The translations under genes were made by a program, and so were the position numbers. A DNA stretch of 16,107 nt from Desulfobacterales bacterium (lineage in GTDB: Bacteria; Desulfobacterota; Desulfobulbia; Desulfobulbales; Desulfocapsaceae), in the NCBI GenBank assembly GCA_013042695.1, contig JABDPQ010000526.1, forward strand, positions 1 to 16,107, given 5' to 3'. Shown here piece after piece: positions 1-7,844 of the stretch. Positions within the stretch are counted from its first letter, which is position 1. Each line of letters opens with the position of its first letter. Below the pieces are notes generated by a model. It saw only the letters and a program-made list of their open reading frames with translations, did not search any database and was not told the origin of the DNA.

Positions 1-2
1 CA

Positions 3-191
3 ACGGGACGGCTTGACAATATGCTTAAAGATCTTGAAGCAGTACAAAGTTTTGCGAGCAAAACCCGTGTCGCCATGCCAGTGACCTCCTTGACCACGGA
101 AATCCATCGTCTTTTCGTTGCGGCAGGTAAAGGCGGAGAAGATAACGCGGCCCTGATGAAACTGTTTAACGGACCACGTGATGAAGCCTGA
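3..191 (+). CDS. 3-hydroxyisobutyrate dehydrogenase-family oxidoreductase, C-terminal end (5' cut by window edge)
   Basis: Only the last 62 residues are present; the Rossmann domain lies outside the window. The visible part is the all-helical C-terminal domain typical of the beta-hydroxyacid dehydrogenase family (3-hydroxyisobutyrate, 2-hydroxy-3-oxopropionate/tartronate semialdehyde and L-threonate dehydrogenases). The recognisable stretch is LKDLEAVQSFA, then MPVTSLTTEIHRLF, then AAGKGGEDNAALMKLF just before the TGA stop. In this family the KD of the first segment carries on from the catalytic-lysine helix, and the GKGGEDNAALMKLF tail closes the substrate pocket. The family oxidises or reduces small beta-hydroxyacids with NAD(P). 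The exact substrate cannot be told from this fragment, although the tail looks more like the sugar-acid branch (GarR/LtnD-like) than valine catabolism. It is on the opposite strand from the transport operons and far from them. Confidence 0.85.
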   Translation, partial: TGRLDNMLKDLEAVQSFASKTRVAMPVTSLTTEIHRLFVAAGKGGEDNAALMKLFNGPRDEA

Positions 192-787
192 GGCGCTAAT
201 CTCTATCAACTCTTGGTGCATTAAAAATTAACACTATTCCCGAACAGAACCGTCTCACCTGAAGTTCGGCTGGGTTAACACTACTCCTGTCAGTCAGCGA
301 TGATCTTGAATAATCTTTTGAAGTGAGTTATCCATTTTTCACTTTTACCCATCAGCTAAAATAACAAGTAAACTCGTTCGTCAATCAAAGTGAAAATGGA
401 GCAGCTTTGTCTCAGTCTTTTGGCAAGATTTAGCAGTAAGCAGCAATCCGAGGCTTACAGGAACTCCTTCACGGTGCAAAACTTGAGAAAATATGGTATT
501 GCCAGTACCAATCTACCGCCTGACGATGGACGGTACTGGCTTTCTATCTTGCATGTTGCCGAGTAGCAAATCCGTTTGTATAATTTCACCCAAAGCGTAT
601 TATGAAGCTTCTGTATAATTACTTGAGCCACTTTGCATAACGCCCTTTTCGTTCAACCTCTGCGTTATGCTTAAAAATTTATTCTCGGAATATCAATTAC
701 ATGCCTGCGGCAAAATTTTTCGCATGCCTTGATTTTTAGCGAAATTCATCATTTTGCAAAAGGCTCTATCGATTTGAAAATGGACAT
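192..787. other. Spacer without a convincing gene
   Basis: This AT-rich spacer lies between the partial dehydrogenase and the HExxH protein. It holds three inverted repeats: CCGAAC/GTTCGG at 240-245 and 264-269, a stronger one at 501-540 (listed separately), and GCATAACGC/GCGTTATGC at 635-643 and 662-670. A 56-codon frame at 396-566 is discussed under rejected items. I see no RNA gene. Confidence 0.5.
501..545 (+). terminator. Possible intrinsic terminator
   Basis: A perfect 9-bp inverted repeat, GCCAGTACC (501-509) and GGTACTGGC (532-540), is followed directly by TTTCT. The 22-nt loop is long and the T-tract short, so this is only a fair terminator. It would stop transcription coming from the partial dehydrogenase gene about 310 bp upstream. 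Confidence 0.4.
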
Positions 788-793
788 GTGTAT

Positions 794-1507
794 ATGAAAA
801 AAAGTCACCTAAAGCTTTCCATAATATCTATACTCTCTCTAATTATGGTCCCTGCATATTTTGTGTCTCCAGCTGTCGCAATTCAGTATAGTTGTGAGGA
901 GACACCGGGAGTTTCAATATCTGCAACAAATGACAAAATGGTCGATCATGCTTGCAATGCCGCTGACAGGGCTATCAGGTTTCTTGGGAAATATCATTTG
1001 CAGCCCCAAAGAGCAATATACATAGAGATTATAGAAGAGATCATCAGTCGAGATGGGTATAAGGCATTAGGGAGTTACGACCGCCAAAGTGACCGTATTC
1101 TAATGATGTCATTACCAGCATTATTACAAAGCAGTAAATCTCCAAAAATGTATAATATGCCATTTGATGAGGAACACTATATTGGAGCTTTAGCTCATGA
1201 AATAACTCATGCAATTTTCCACCACAACTCCAATAACATTGAGGAGAAGTGGAACAATGCAGCGCAAGAATATCTTGCTCATGCGACCCAACTCGGTGTT
1301 TTAGCAGCACAAAGACGAGAGGAGATCATTAATTCTGAAGATACTGGCCCTTGGGAGCCTGGAGATGAAATAAGCGTTACTTACATGGGGTTTAATACTA
1401 CAGGTTTTGCAGTGAAATCATATCTCCATCTGACCCAGATGACTGATCCACAATCGTTTATCCAGATTCTATTGAATCACAAATGGTTATATATATCAGT
1501 ACCCTAA
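794..1507 (+). CDS. Secreted HExxH (zincin-like) protein of unknown function
   Basis: A 237-aa protein if it starts at the ATG at 794; an in-frame GTG two codons upstream (788) is also open. Residues 1-29 form a signal peptide: KK at the start, a hydrophobic stretch, then PAVA before the likely cleavage site. Residues 135-139 are HEITH, a zinc-binding HExxH motif inside ALAHEITHAIFHHN. The sequence AAQEYLAH follows about 20 residues later, and its glutamate (about 159) could be the third ligand, as in gluzincins. Cysteines at about 34 and 54 could form a disulfide. This suggests a periplasmic or secreted metalloprotein, possibly a peptidase, and resembles conserved hypothetical proteins sometimes grouped as DUF6639 (from memory, unverified). 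Codon use and AT content look foreign next to the transport operons. The last seven residues may be frameshifted (see findings). There is no clear ribosome binding site and no operon partner. Confidence 0.65.
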   Translation: MKKSHLKLSIISILSLIMVPAYFVSPAVAIQYSCEETPGVSISATNDKMVDHACNAADRAIRFLGKYHLQPQRAIYIEIIEEIISRDGYKALGSYDRQSDRILMMSLPALLQSSKSPKMYNMPFDEEHYIGALAHEITHAIFHHNSNNIEEKWNNAAQEYLAHATQLGVLAAQRREEIINSEDTGPWEPGDEISVTYMGFNTTGFAVKSYLHLTQMTDPQSFIQILLNHKWLYISVP

Positions 1508-1607
1508 TGGTTCTGCTGCAAAAAAGATCAATTAGTTAAAAGAATGATGCTACCCCAACAATAATACTCTTTATATTTACCCTTCAGCGAGAAGGGAAAG
1601 AAATAGA

Positions 1608-1612
1608 ATTAT
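1608..1612. repeat. Target-site duplication, left copy (ATTAT)
   Basis: ATTAT directly abuts the left terminal repeat at 1613. The matching copy abuts the right terminal repeat at 1831-1835. Confidence 0.65.
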
Positions 1613-1830
1613 CCTGAATCCGTGAGCGTTCGAGAACACTACAGATGCAAGACGGCAACAATGTTGGTAATACTTGGGTATATCAACGAGTTGTCAACAC
1701 AGCAGATGTCGTGTTATCGGGCGCCCCGAAGGGCGGCGGGGTGAAGCCGGCCAGCCAATGAATAAGATATTTTTTATCACAACAACAAATAGTTACTTGT
1801 AATTCGAGACAAAGCCGTCACGGATTCAGG
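1613..1830. mobile_element. MITE-like element with 13-bp TIRs and 5-bp target-site duplication
   Basis: The left end CCTGAATCCGTGA (1613-1625) is the exact reverse complement of the right end TCACGGATTCAGG (1818-1830). Both ends are flanked by the direct repeat ATTAT (1608-1612 and 1831-1835), the expected footprint of a transposition event. The 218-bp interior has no transposase reading frame. It contains a GC-rich patch with a CGCCC-CGAA-GGGCG hairpin (1722-1735), so its composition differs from the surrounding DNA. Ends that begin with CC and 5-bp duplications fit the IS1380 family as I recall it, which would make this an internally deleted, non-autonomous copy. The TIR and duplication are seen directly; the family assignment is inference. 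Confidence 0.75.
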
Positions 1831-1835
1831 ATTAT
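1831..1835. repeat. Target-site duplication, right copy (ATTAT)
   Basis: ATTAT directly follows the right terminal repeat ending at 1830. It is identical to 1608-1612. Confidence 0.65.
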
Positions 1836-1981
1836 ATTAATTAGCATGGTATTCTAGACAAGCCAAAGCAAACTTAGTACGATATATCAGAAAAAATTCA
1901 AGTGGTTAACCAGTTAATCCACCGGACTCGCAGAAGTTCGCCGTTTAACTTAATGCAAAACGGCATGAAGCAGTTACAGAA

Positions 1982-2578
1982 ATGAGTACAGATTCTATAG
2001 ACGCATACGAAAAGCATGCTCGGAATTTCCTGCAGTGTCGAGATGATTCAAAAATAGGTGTTCACGTTGCGAATCGGTGGGCGCGCTCGCTAAGACCCCG
2101 CGCCAATGTAATAGAGATTGCCTGCGGTGGAGGGGTTCCTGTTACTCAAACCCTTGTTGATGCGGGACTGAGGCTGTGGGCAATCGATTCTTCACCTACC
2201 CTCATAGCCGTATTCAAAGATCGTTTTCCTGATGTTCCCGCACAATGCGCCACGGTACTTGACTGCGACTATTTTCAGAGAAAGTACGATGCAGCAATAT
2301 CCATTGGCCTAATTTTCCTCCTTTGTGAAAGAGACCAAATCAGAATGCTAGGTCGAGTATCAGAAATCCTCCATCCAGGAACGAGGTTCCTGTTTACTGC
2401 GCCGGTCGAGGTGGGTACCTGGACGGATGCAAACACTGGTCATCCGTGCATATCCCTTGGCCGGGATGCATATGAAAACGCGTTAGAGAACTCGGGATTT
2501 CGAGTAGTTGGGTATTACGAAGATAGTGGGAAGAACAATTACTATGAAGTGGAAAAAGTCGTTAGTCCAGTATCGTGA
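1982..2578 (+). CDS. Class I SAM-dependent methyltransferase
   Basis: A 198-aa protein with the compact Rossmann-like methyltransferase fold. Motif I (SAM-binding loop) is VIEIACGGG at residues 43-51, a variant of the usual ExGxG loop. The acidic residue expected to contact the SAM ribose is D69 in AIDSS. Motif II is KYDAAISIGLIFLL (about 101-114) and motif III is ILHPGTRFLFTAP (129-141). The IGVHVANRWARSL segment before motif I is common in small standalone enzymes of the Methyltransf_11/25 type. The substrate cannot be inferred: there is no fused domain and no neighbouring pathway gene. The ATG at 1982 is the first start in the frame and gives a normal N-terminus, but the upstream sequence has only a weak ACAGA ribosome binding site. 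Its GC content is higher than the flanking spacers. It sits about 150 bp after the MITE-like element, which suits an acquired gene. Confidence 0.85.
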   Translation: MSTDSIDAYEKHARNFLQCRDDSKIGVHVANRWARSLRPRANVIEIACGGGVPVTQTLVDAGLRLWAIDSSPTLIAVFKDRFPDVPAQCATVLDCDYFQRKYDAAISIGLIFLLCERDQIRMLGRVSEILHPGTRFLFTAPVEVGTWTDANTGHPCISLGRDAYENALENSGFRVVGYYEDSGKNNYYEVEKVVSPVS

Positions 2579-3199
2579 AGTGCTGGCTAGGAAACGCAAT
2601 CAGCAATATCAAGATGCTTGCTCCGCTCACATTTTGGCCGCTGAAGCGGAGAACTAACCTTGCCATTTTTAATACCTATATTTCTCAAATCATATCCAAA
2701 TTGATATTTTCCTGTCAATCAATCTGAATGTGCATCTGGAAATTACAAATTGAAAGATGAGTATCTGAATAAAAAAAGAAGCTTAACGCCATGATTAAAG
2801 ACACATAAAAAAGTTAGGAATGTTATTTTTATGCAGCAAAAGTTCTCTCCAGACTGTTGTTGAACCATGGGTGATGTATGTCATAAGCCTGCATCTCCCT
2901 TTAAGTATTATCAACTCCCCGTATAAAGATCTTCACAAGATTCTGCCAGACAATCTCGGAGATGGTCTGGAAGTATCTTTTATCTACCAAGACTGAAAAA
3001 ACGTCGTTTAGTAATGTGAGAATATTAATCTGAGCAATAATCAGAGCTCGCCCAGGTTTATATTGTCATCCGTCATACACATCTGTTCAAGGTCAATACT
3101 TATGTTGAAAATGATAAATCGAGCTATTTTATTTAAGAGTTAGGAAGACTTGAAAGATCTTTCTGTTTAATAATATAATGTTGATATAAATTCAGCCGC
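2579..3199. other. Spacer with a hairpin and a decayed small gene
   Basis: Just after the methyltransferase is an inverted repeat, CTCCGCT (2621-2627) and AGCGGAG (2645-2651), with a 17-nt loop. It has no adjacent T-run, so it is a doubtful terminator. The rest is AT-rich and holds the lipoprotein-like remnant listed separately (2808-3033). I see no RNA gene. Confidence 0.5.
2808..3033 (+). pseudogene. Decayed small lipoprotein-like gene
   Basis: An open frame of 58 codons runs from ATG 2820 to TGA 2994-2996. Reading the same frame upstream gives IKKLGMLFLCS, which looks like a signal peptide whose initiator ATG has become ATA (2808). The last 24 codons include PYKDLHKILPDNLGDGLEVS. This resembles the common exported-protein pattern in which a YxPxNLPDxF-xxDGLxVxF segment precedes a terminal beta strand. 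After the stop, the adjacent frame continues as TEKTSFSNVRILI and then TGA at 3031-3033, so a single-base shift at 2990-3000 next to an A-run may have split the gene. The open frame is seen directly; the homology and the lesions are inference from pattern only. It could also be a chance open frame. Confidence 0.35.
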
Positions 3200-3286
3200 T
3201 TGGTGTCTTTTATAGACAGTGTAGTTAATAAATTTCTCGTTATCTCAGATTTATTCATCTCAAATCCTCAAACGTATGGTGATCAA

Positions 3287-4258
3287 ATGAACATTGTTGC
3301 AACAGATGGATATACACTCAATCCGGGTGACAACCCTTGGGATGAAGTTGCTTCACTTGGAGAACTTGAAATCTATGACAGAACATTACCTGACGAGCTG
3401 GTAGAGCGCTGCAAAAATGCCGATATACTAATCGTTAACAAAACACCTTTCAGCGGTGAGACATTGGCAAAACTGCCACATTTGAAATTTATCACGATGG
3501 CGGCTACAGGCTATGACTGTATCGATATTAAAAGCGCTGGTAATCTTGGTGTTCCAGTGTCCAACATTCCTGTATATGGTACTGATACGGTAGCACAATA
3601 TGTTTTTTCATCAATTCTGCATTTGGCACACAATATTTCTATTCACGCAGAAGCGGTGAGGAAAGGAGACTGGTCAAAATCGAAAGATTGGTGTTTTTGG
3701 AAGCGGCCTTTAATTGAACTAAAGGGGTTGACTATTGGTATAATCGGATTTGGGAGAATTGGTCGCCGAGTGGGCGAGATTGCAAATACATTTGGTATGG
3801 ACGTATTGGCTAATGATATTTATACAGATGAATCTCCAAGCTACAATAATTTTAGATGGTGTCAATTAGAGGAACTGTTTGAACAATCTGACGTCGTTTC
3901 GATTCACAGTCCGCTAACTGAAGACAATAATGGATTTGTAAATTATTCACTTTTATCTAAAATGAAACCCACCGCATTTTTTATTAATGCTGCAAGAGGT
4001 GGGTTAGTAAATGAAATTGATCTTGCTTCTGCCCTATCTCAAGGATGTATTGCAGGTGCAGTGGTGGACACGGTGTCTGTTGAGCCAATCCACCTAGACA
4101 ACCCACTTCTCACCGCACCCAACATCTTCATTACTCCACATATGGCTTGGGGTACCTTATCGGCTCGTAAACGTTTGATGGTCGGAATAACTGAGAACAT
4201 AACAGCATTTATTTCTGGTCAAGCGATCAACGTAGTTAATAAACAGTTCTTAGGATAA
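3287..4258 (+). CDS. D-2-hydroxyacid dehydrogenase, glycerate dehydrogenase/hydroxypyruvate reductase type
   Basis: A 323-aa protein from ATG 3287. The same frame is open back to a GTG at 3200, but those 29 extra residues have no family counterpart, and GGTGA sits correctly before 3287. The family interconverts D-2-hydroxyacids and 2-ketoacids with NAD(P)H in the cytoplasm. Residues 154-159 are the nucleotide-binding GFGRIG. The catalytic triad is R237 (in NAARGGLV), E266 (in DTVSVEP) and H285 (in TPHMAWGT). The TPHxAWGTxxARxRLM tail and the AATGYDCID segment (72-80) are typical of the HprA-like glycerate dehydrogenase branch, so glycerate/hydroxypyruvate is the best guess. All catalytic residues are present and the length is normal. 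It stands alone, with more than 600 bp of AT-rich spacer on each side, and is itself AT-rich. Confidence 0.88.
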   Translation: MNIVATDGYTLNPGDNPWDEVASLGELEIYDRTLPDELVERCKNADILIVNKTPFSGETLAKLPHLKFITMAATGYDCIDIKSAGNLGVPVSNIPVYGTDTVAQYVFSSILHLAHNISIHAEAVRKGDWSKSKDWCFWKRPLIELKGLTIGIIGFGRIGRRVGEIANTFGMDVLANDIYTDESPSYNNFRWCQLEELFEQSDVVSIHSPLTEDNNGFVNYSLLSKMKPTAFFINAARGGLVNEIDLASALSQGCIAGAVVDTVSVEPIHLDNPLLTAPNIFITPHMAWGTLSARKRLMVGITENITAFISGQAINVVNKQFLG

Positions 4259-4684
4259 GATAAATTGTTGTGGAATAAAATTCCTATTGACATAGAGGAT
4301 ATTTTTAAAAAGAGCAGCTTCGAATATGCTCTAGAATTATCTCATACGTGTATATACAGAAACATATAGAGTTGCGTCTTGCCAAGAATTTAGGGAGATT
4401 CGTATTGGTAATGTCAACTAATCATGGAGTAGTAGAGGTAAATAGCAAAGTAATAGCTTGAATAAAAATAGCTAGACTTTCTAATTGTGTAGCTACATTT
4501 TCATAATGTTCCAGACACCTCTTTGTTATTACAATCATCGATGCCTTTTCTTTTTTTACAGGGTATTGATCTCGTAAATTATTGAGCGCCAGGACCTCTC
4601 AATGAACTTAGGTTGCTGTGAGTTGATGACTGATTGGAAGGAAGTTGCGGAAAAGTTAGGATAGTCTTAAAAAGCGATGTCTTA
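4259..4684. other. Spacer without a convincing gene
   Basis: An AT-rich stretch after the hydroxyacid dehydrogenase. AAAATAGCTA near 4465 and TAGCTACATTTT near 4490 form an imperfect low-GC hairpin. Only tiny frames occur, at 4602-4664 (+) and 4422-4538 (-), and neither is recognisable. This is where the missing body of the gshA-like gene would have been expected. Confidence 0.45.
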
Positions 4685-4855
4685 TCACTCACCAAGCCCT
4701 TCCGGGTGTTTCTTCTTTGAAAGAGTACCAAAAGAATCTACGCGCAGCCCTTTTTTTTCAATGCCATGCTGTACGTCTTTCAGTAACAAGTGACTATTTT
4801 CTGCTACAAGCTGCTCGAGTTGTTGTTTGAGGGAGGATTTCAAGGGTTCGCTCAT
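4685..4855 (-). pseudogene. gshA: N-terminal fragment of glutamate-cysteine ligase (gshA remnant)
   Basis: A clean 56-codon frame from ATG 4855 to TGA 4685-4687, with a second stop (TAA) directly after. It has the N-terminal pattern of proteobacterial glutamate-cysteine ligase (first step of glutathione synthesis): an amphipathic helix (SSLKQQLEQLVAENSHLLL), then HGIEKKGLRVDSFGTLS, then KKKHPEGLG. In intact GshA this corresponds to RGIEKExLRVxxxGxLAxTPHPxxLGSALTH. The frame stops exactly at LG, and the roughly 450 residues with the ATP-grasp-like catalytic core are absent downstream. There is no clear ribosome binding site. It is therefore most likely a truncated remnant. The pattern match is from memory and covers about 45 residues. 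An alternative is an intact small protein that reuses this motif. Confidence 0.5.
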
Positions 4856-5035
4856 GTAAAAAATTAAAAATGGATAGTAGAGAATCCCCGCTGCATGCCT
4901 GTACTATCTATGCAGTATCTCTCAGGGAATATCTGTCATTATTGTTTGATAAAACAAATATCTCTCAGGTGATGTGCAGTCAAGGGAAGATTTAAAAACC
5001 TTGAGTAATAACTGCTGTAAGACCCCTTTAATACC

Positions 5036-5072
5036 GAAAAAGTGGACAAACGTTATAGGTTTTGCCCACTTA
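5036..5072 (-). terminator. Intrinsic terminator of the TTT/isomerase operon
   Basis: Read on the minus strand, the 11-nt arm AAGTGGGCAAA (5071-5061) pairs with TTTGTCCACTT (5050-5040) through one G-U wobble, around a 10-nt loop. The arm runs into a T5 tract at 5041-5037. It lies about 50 bp after the stop codon of the Gfo/Idh/MocA gene. As plus-strand RNA the wobble becomes an A-C mismatch, so the hairpin favours the minus direction. Confidence 0.85.
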
Positions 5073-5121
5073 TCTCTTCTACAGAACGGCTCTTCTGCCA
5101 TTCTCCCCTTCTTACGGTTGG

Positions 5122-6309
5122 TCAGACAGAAGTGGGAATCTTGATTTCCTTACCATTTGCCGCCGCCGAACAATACGATGCATAAATAGTAAGGATGGTG
5201 TCTGCTGCTAGGGTGCTGTTGGATTGGGGGATTGTGTTGCTAGCGGCGCATTGGCAGAAATCCTGTACCTCGCTCTGGTAGCCGGTATACCAGTCCTCAT
5301 CCGGTGAAATACTCGACCAGCCCTCTTTGGTCTCTATCTTCTCCACCACGTAAATATCGTTGAACTGTGATGCTTTCGGATTAAAGGACTGCATGGAATT
5401 ATTCGGATTTATGTTGACCACGGTTCGATGGTTATTCGCTGTAATCTCGATCCAGTTATGAACCCCTCCGAGTACTAATTCCGAGGCAAATATATCAGCA
5501 AACATCCCGTCTTCGAATACGATGTGCATCGATCCGAAATCTTCGATGTCGGTATACCCTGTCTTGATAAACCCGACATCGCGAAACTGCTCTGAACGGG
5601 TAACGAAATGCACTCGTGCCGTCACGGTTGCCGGTCGGATGGGCCTTCCCTGGGACACCATTCCCTCGATCTGTTTCAAGTAAAGGGCGGCCCCCAGTGG
5701 GTGCACTGCTTTGCCCATAATCGAGCCGCCACCGGAGTGTGACCAGATCCCATAATAGGGAGAGTGTGATCCAGAGTGGGATTCCTCCCCATGCATCCAG
5801 ATAATCTGGGCGCCGGTTTTTTCAATGATCTCTTTTTCTTTCTGAATTCCAGGCGCATACACCCAGTTTTCTGCATAGCAGATACAACCATCACTTTTCG
5901 CTTCGGCATTGAGAAGATTACGTACACTCTGGGCCGCTCCTTCAAGCCCGGTCTGCCGGTCGAACGAATCTCCTGAGAAATTCTTTCCGGAACCGAAGTA
6001 ACCGGTAAATGGTTTTTCAATAACCACATATTTGTCCTGCCTTAGTACCACAATGCCAATCTCTTCATGAGTTGATGGCGGGGTACAAACATGAACCACA
6101 TCACTCTCATCGACAAGTGATACAAGATCGTGAAAAGCTTTGATGTTGTTTTCCTGGGCAAATTTGTGGCAGTTCTGCTCAGTTGGCGAGTATACGCCTG
6201 TTAACTCAACCTGAACCCCATATACCTTTTGAAGTGCTTCCAGGTGGAAACGGGCAGCAAAACCGGAACCGACAATACCTACACGAACGACTCTCATTGG
6301 ATTACTCAT
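5122..6309 (-). CDS. Gfo/Idh/MocA family oxidoreductase
   Basis: A 395-aa NAD(P)-dependent dehydrogenase of the glucose-fructose oxidoreductase/inositol dehydrogenase family. The Rossmann domain begins with VRVGIVGSGFAARFH (about 8-22). The characteristic EKP, whose lysine is catalytic, is at 98-100 in YVVIEKPFTG. GKAVHPLGAA (199-208) supplies the conserved active-site histidine (about 203). At 395 aa it is longer than the usual 330-360; the extra length is around 104-135 and in the SHSGSHSPYYGIWSHSGGG segment (177-195). These enzymes oxidise a ring hydroxyl of a sugar, inositol or glycoside. The ATG at 6309 overlaps the tctA stop by 8 nt, and AAGGAG lies at the right distance inside the end of tctA, so it is translationally coupled as the last gene of the operon. 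Co-location with the isomerase and the transporter suggests action on the imported compound. The actual substrate is unknown. Confidence 0.88.
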   Translation of the reverse strand: MSNPMRVVRVGIVGSGFAARFHLEALQKVYGVQVELTGVYSPTEQNCHKFAQENNIKAFHDLVSLVDESDVVHVCTPPSTHEEIGIVVLRQDKYVVIEKPFTGYFGSGKNFSGDSFDRQTGLEGAAQSVRNLLNAEAKSDGCICYAENWVYAPGIQKEKEIIEKTGAQIIWMHGEESHSGSHSPYYGIWSHSGGGSIMGKAVHPLGAALYLKQIEGMVSQGRPIRPATVTARVHFVTRSEQFRDVGFIKTGYTDIEDFGSMHIVFEDGMFADIFASELVLGGVHNWIEITANNHRTVVNINPNNSMQSFNPKASQFNDIYVVEKIETKEGWSSISPDEDWYTGYQSEVQDFCQCAASNTIPQSNSTLAADTILTIYASYCSAAANGKEIKIPTSV

Positions 6310-7837
6310 CGCTACTCCTTCTATTTAGAACATTTTTACTTATCATTTTCATTTTCTTCAGACCCACCTGAAACCATCCTGTTTTACTGACCAGTGTCAC
6401 TACAATAAATACGATCAAAACAATACATATCGGTCGGGAAATAAACGGCAGAATCTCGCCCTCAGCAATCACCAGGGCGCGCCTGAAATTGGTGTCGAGC
6501 ATGGTACCGAGAATAAGCCCAAGAATCATCGGTGCCACCGGATATTCCATTTCCAGCATAAGAAAACCAAGGATACCAAAGAACACCATTACCCGTACAT
6601 CAAAAATCCTGCTCTGGATCGCAAACGAACCAACGACGCAGAGCGTAAAAATTATCGGCATCAACCTGGTTCTCGGCACCTGTAAGACTTTGACAACATA
6701 TTTGACCATCGACAAGCCAAGTATGAACATGGCACAGGTGGCCAGGAAGACCATTGCCACAACCTTGTAGACAAAGTCCGGAGATTCAATCATGATCATC
6801 GGACCAGGCCGGACGCCATGGATGAACATAGCTGCCAGGAGCACTGCTGCCGGCGCTGAGCCAGGTATCCCCAGCGATAAAACAGGAATGACGGCTCCGG
6901 CTACAGCTGCGTTGTTGCCGGTCTCAGAGGATATCAACCCCTCGACACTGCCATTACCGAACTCGCCTGGCGTCTTACTGCCTCTCTTGGCAAAATCATA
7001 GCTGACCCACGCCGCGATATCTTCGCCGACCCCGGGAATTGCACCAATCAGCGTTCCAATCATACCCGATCGCACGATTGTTTTGCGATATTGGAAAATC
7101 GTTTTAAAACGAGGAATAATCCGCTCAATTTTCGTTTTAACCACGTTGACATCCTGGTGTTTCATCATCGACAGGATCTCTGCAAAGCCGAACGCACCAA
7201 CCATTGCAGGAATAAGGTTAATACCGCCGGATAGATTGGTGTTACCGAAAGAAAAACGAACAAACCCGTGTATCCCTTCCATACCGATCAGGGCAATAAA
7301 TAAACCGAGGAACCCCGATATCCATCCCTTTATAGGATCCTTCGGGGCAGTCAGGTTACCTGAAATAACAATGCCGAACACTGCCAGCCAAAAAAATTCA
7401 AACGATTGAAAATTAAGAGCAAAATTGCCGAGCAGGGGCGTAAAGAAGGCCAGCATGACCATACCGATAATAGATCCGAGAAAACTACCGGTCGTGCTGA
7501 TGCCGATAGCCCTGCCGGCTTCACCCTGCATCGCCAATGGATGTCCGTCCATGGCGGTAGCCGCATTGGCCGGTGTACCGGGAATATTTAAAAGTATGGC
7601 ACTCCTACCGCCCCCGTAGATGGCTCCGATGTACATACAGATGAGAATGAGGATAGCATTCTCCGGCGGCATACTGAAGGTCAGCGTAGTCATCAGTGCC
7701 ACCCCCATTGTCGCTGTAAGCCCTGGGAGCATGCCGACAATAATCCCAAGTTGAGTAGACCAGAGCACATCGAAAAGGGTTCTCACCGTCATGAAGTCGA
7801 TGAGACCGTCGATGAAATGATTTAATCCCTCAAACAC
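6302..7837 (-). CDS. tctA: Tripartite tricarboxylate transporter large permease TctA
   Basis: An integral membrane protein of about 511 aa, the 12-helix translocation subunit of a TTT transporter (TctA family). I place the start at GTG 7837 (reads as FEGLNHFIDG after the initiator), because GAGG lies 6 nt upstream and this gives the normal family length. The open frame upstream (to 7903) overlaps tctB and has no membrane-protein character. Family hallmarks: QLGIIVGMLPGLTATMG near the N-terminus, NIPGTPANAATAMDGHPLA, and, at mid-protein, GTLIGAIPGVGEDIAAWVSY, a second copy of the PG-rich motif that reflects the internal duplication. Alternating hydrophobic segments fill the rest. It starts 7 nt after the tctB stop, so the two are co-translated, and it works with TctB in the membrane and TctC outside. 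Confidence 0.93.
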   Translation of the reverse strand: MFEGLNHFIDGLIDFMTVRTLFDVLWSTQLGIIVGMLPGLTATMGVALMTTLTFSMPPENAILILICMYIGAIYGGGRSAILLNIPGTPANAATAMDGHPLAMQGEAGRAIGISTTGSFLGSIIGMVMLAFFTPLLGNFALNFQSFEFFWLAVFGIVISGNLTAPKDPIKGWISGFLGLFIALIGMEGIHGFVRFSFGNTNLSGGINLIPAMVGAFGFAEILSMMKHQDVNVVKTKIERIIPRFKTIFQYRKTIVRSGMIGTLIGAIPGVGEDIAAWVSYDFAKRGSKTPGEFGNGSVEGLISSETGNNAAVAGAVIPVLSLGIPGSAPAAVLLAAMFIHGVRPGPMIMIESPDFVYKVVAMVFLATCAMFILGLSMVKYVVKVLQVPRTRLMPIIFTLCVVGSFAIQSRIFDVRVMVFFGILGFLMLEMEYPVAPMILGLILGTMLDTNFRRALVIAEGEILPFISRPICIVLIVFIVVTLVSKTGWFQVGLKKMKMISKNVLNRRSSDE

Positions 7838-7844
7838 GAAAACC

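Larger units (their letters stand above)
1508..1981. other. Spacer occupied mainly by a MITE-like element
   Basis: No coding frame of note. The central 218 bp (1613-1830) is a mobile-element remnant listed separately. The remaining flanks (1508-1607 and 1836-1981) are AT-rich, with nothing recognisable beyond the weak AGA-containing leader before the methyltransferase start. Confidence 0.6.

Noticed and set aside
396..566. 56-codon plus-strand frame starting MEQLCLSLLARF
   Set aside because: No family resemblance, a weak ribosome binding site, and its 3' part is explained by the GCCAGTACC/GGTACTGGC hairpin.
635..670. GCATAACGC/GCGTTATGC inverted repeat, considered as an integron attC site
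   Set aside because: Only 36 bp with a simple stem. attC sites are longer with four boxes and an asymmetric bulge, and there is no integrase or cassette array.
2621..2651. CTCCGCT/AGCGGAG hairpin as terminator of the methyltransferase
   Set aside because: The stem is only 7 bp with a 17-nt loop and no adjacent T-run.
4422..4538. 38-codon minus-strand frame (MIVITKRCLEHYENVATQLE...)
   Set aside because: Protein-like composition, but too short, with no ribosome binding site and no recognisable family.
4602..4664. 20-codon plus-strand frame ending DWKEVAEKLG
   Set aside because: Too short to assess and no matching context.
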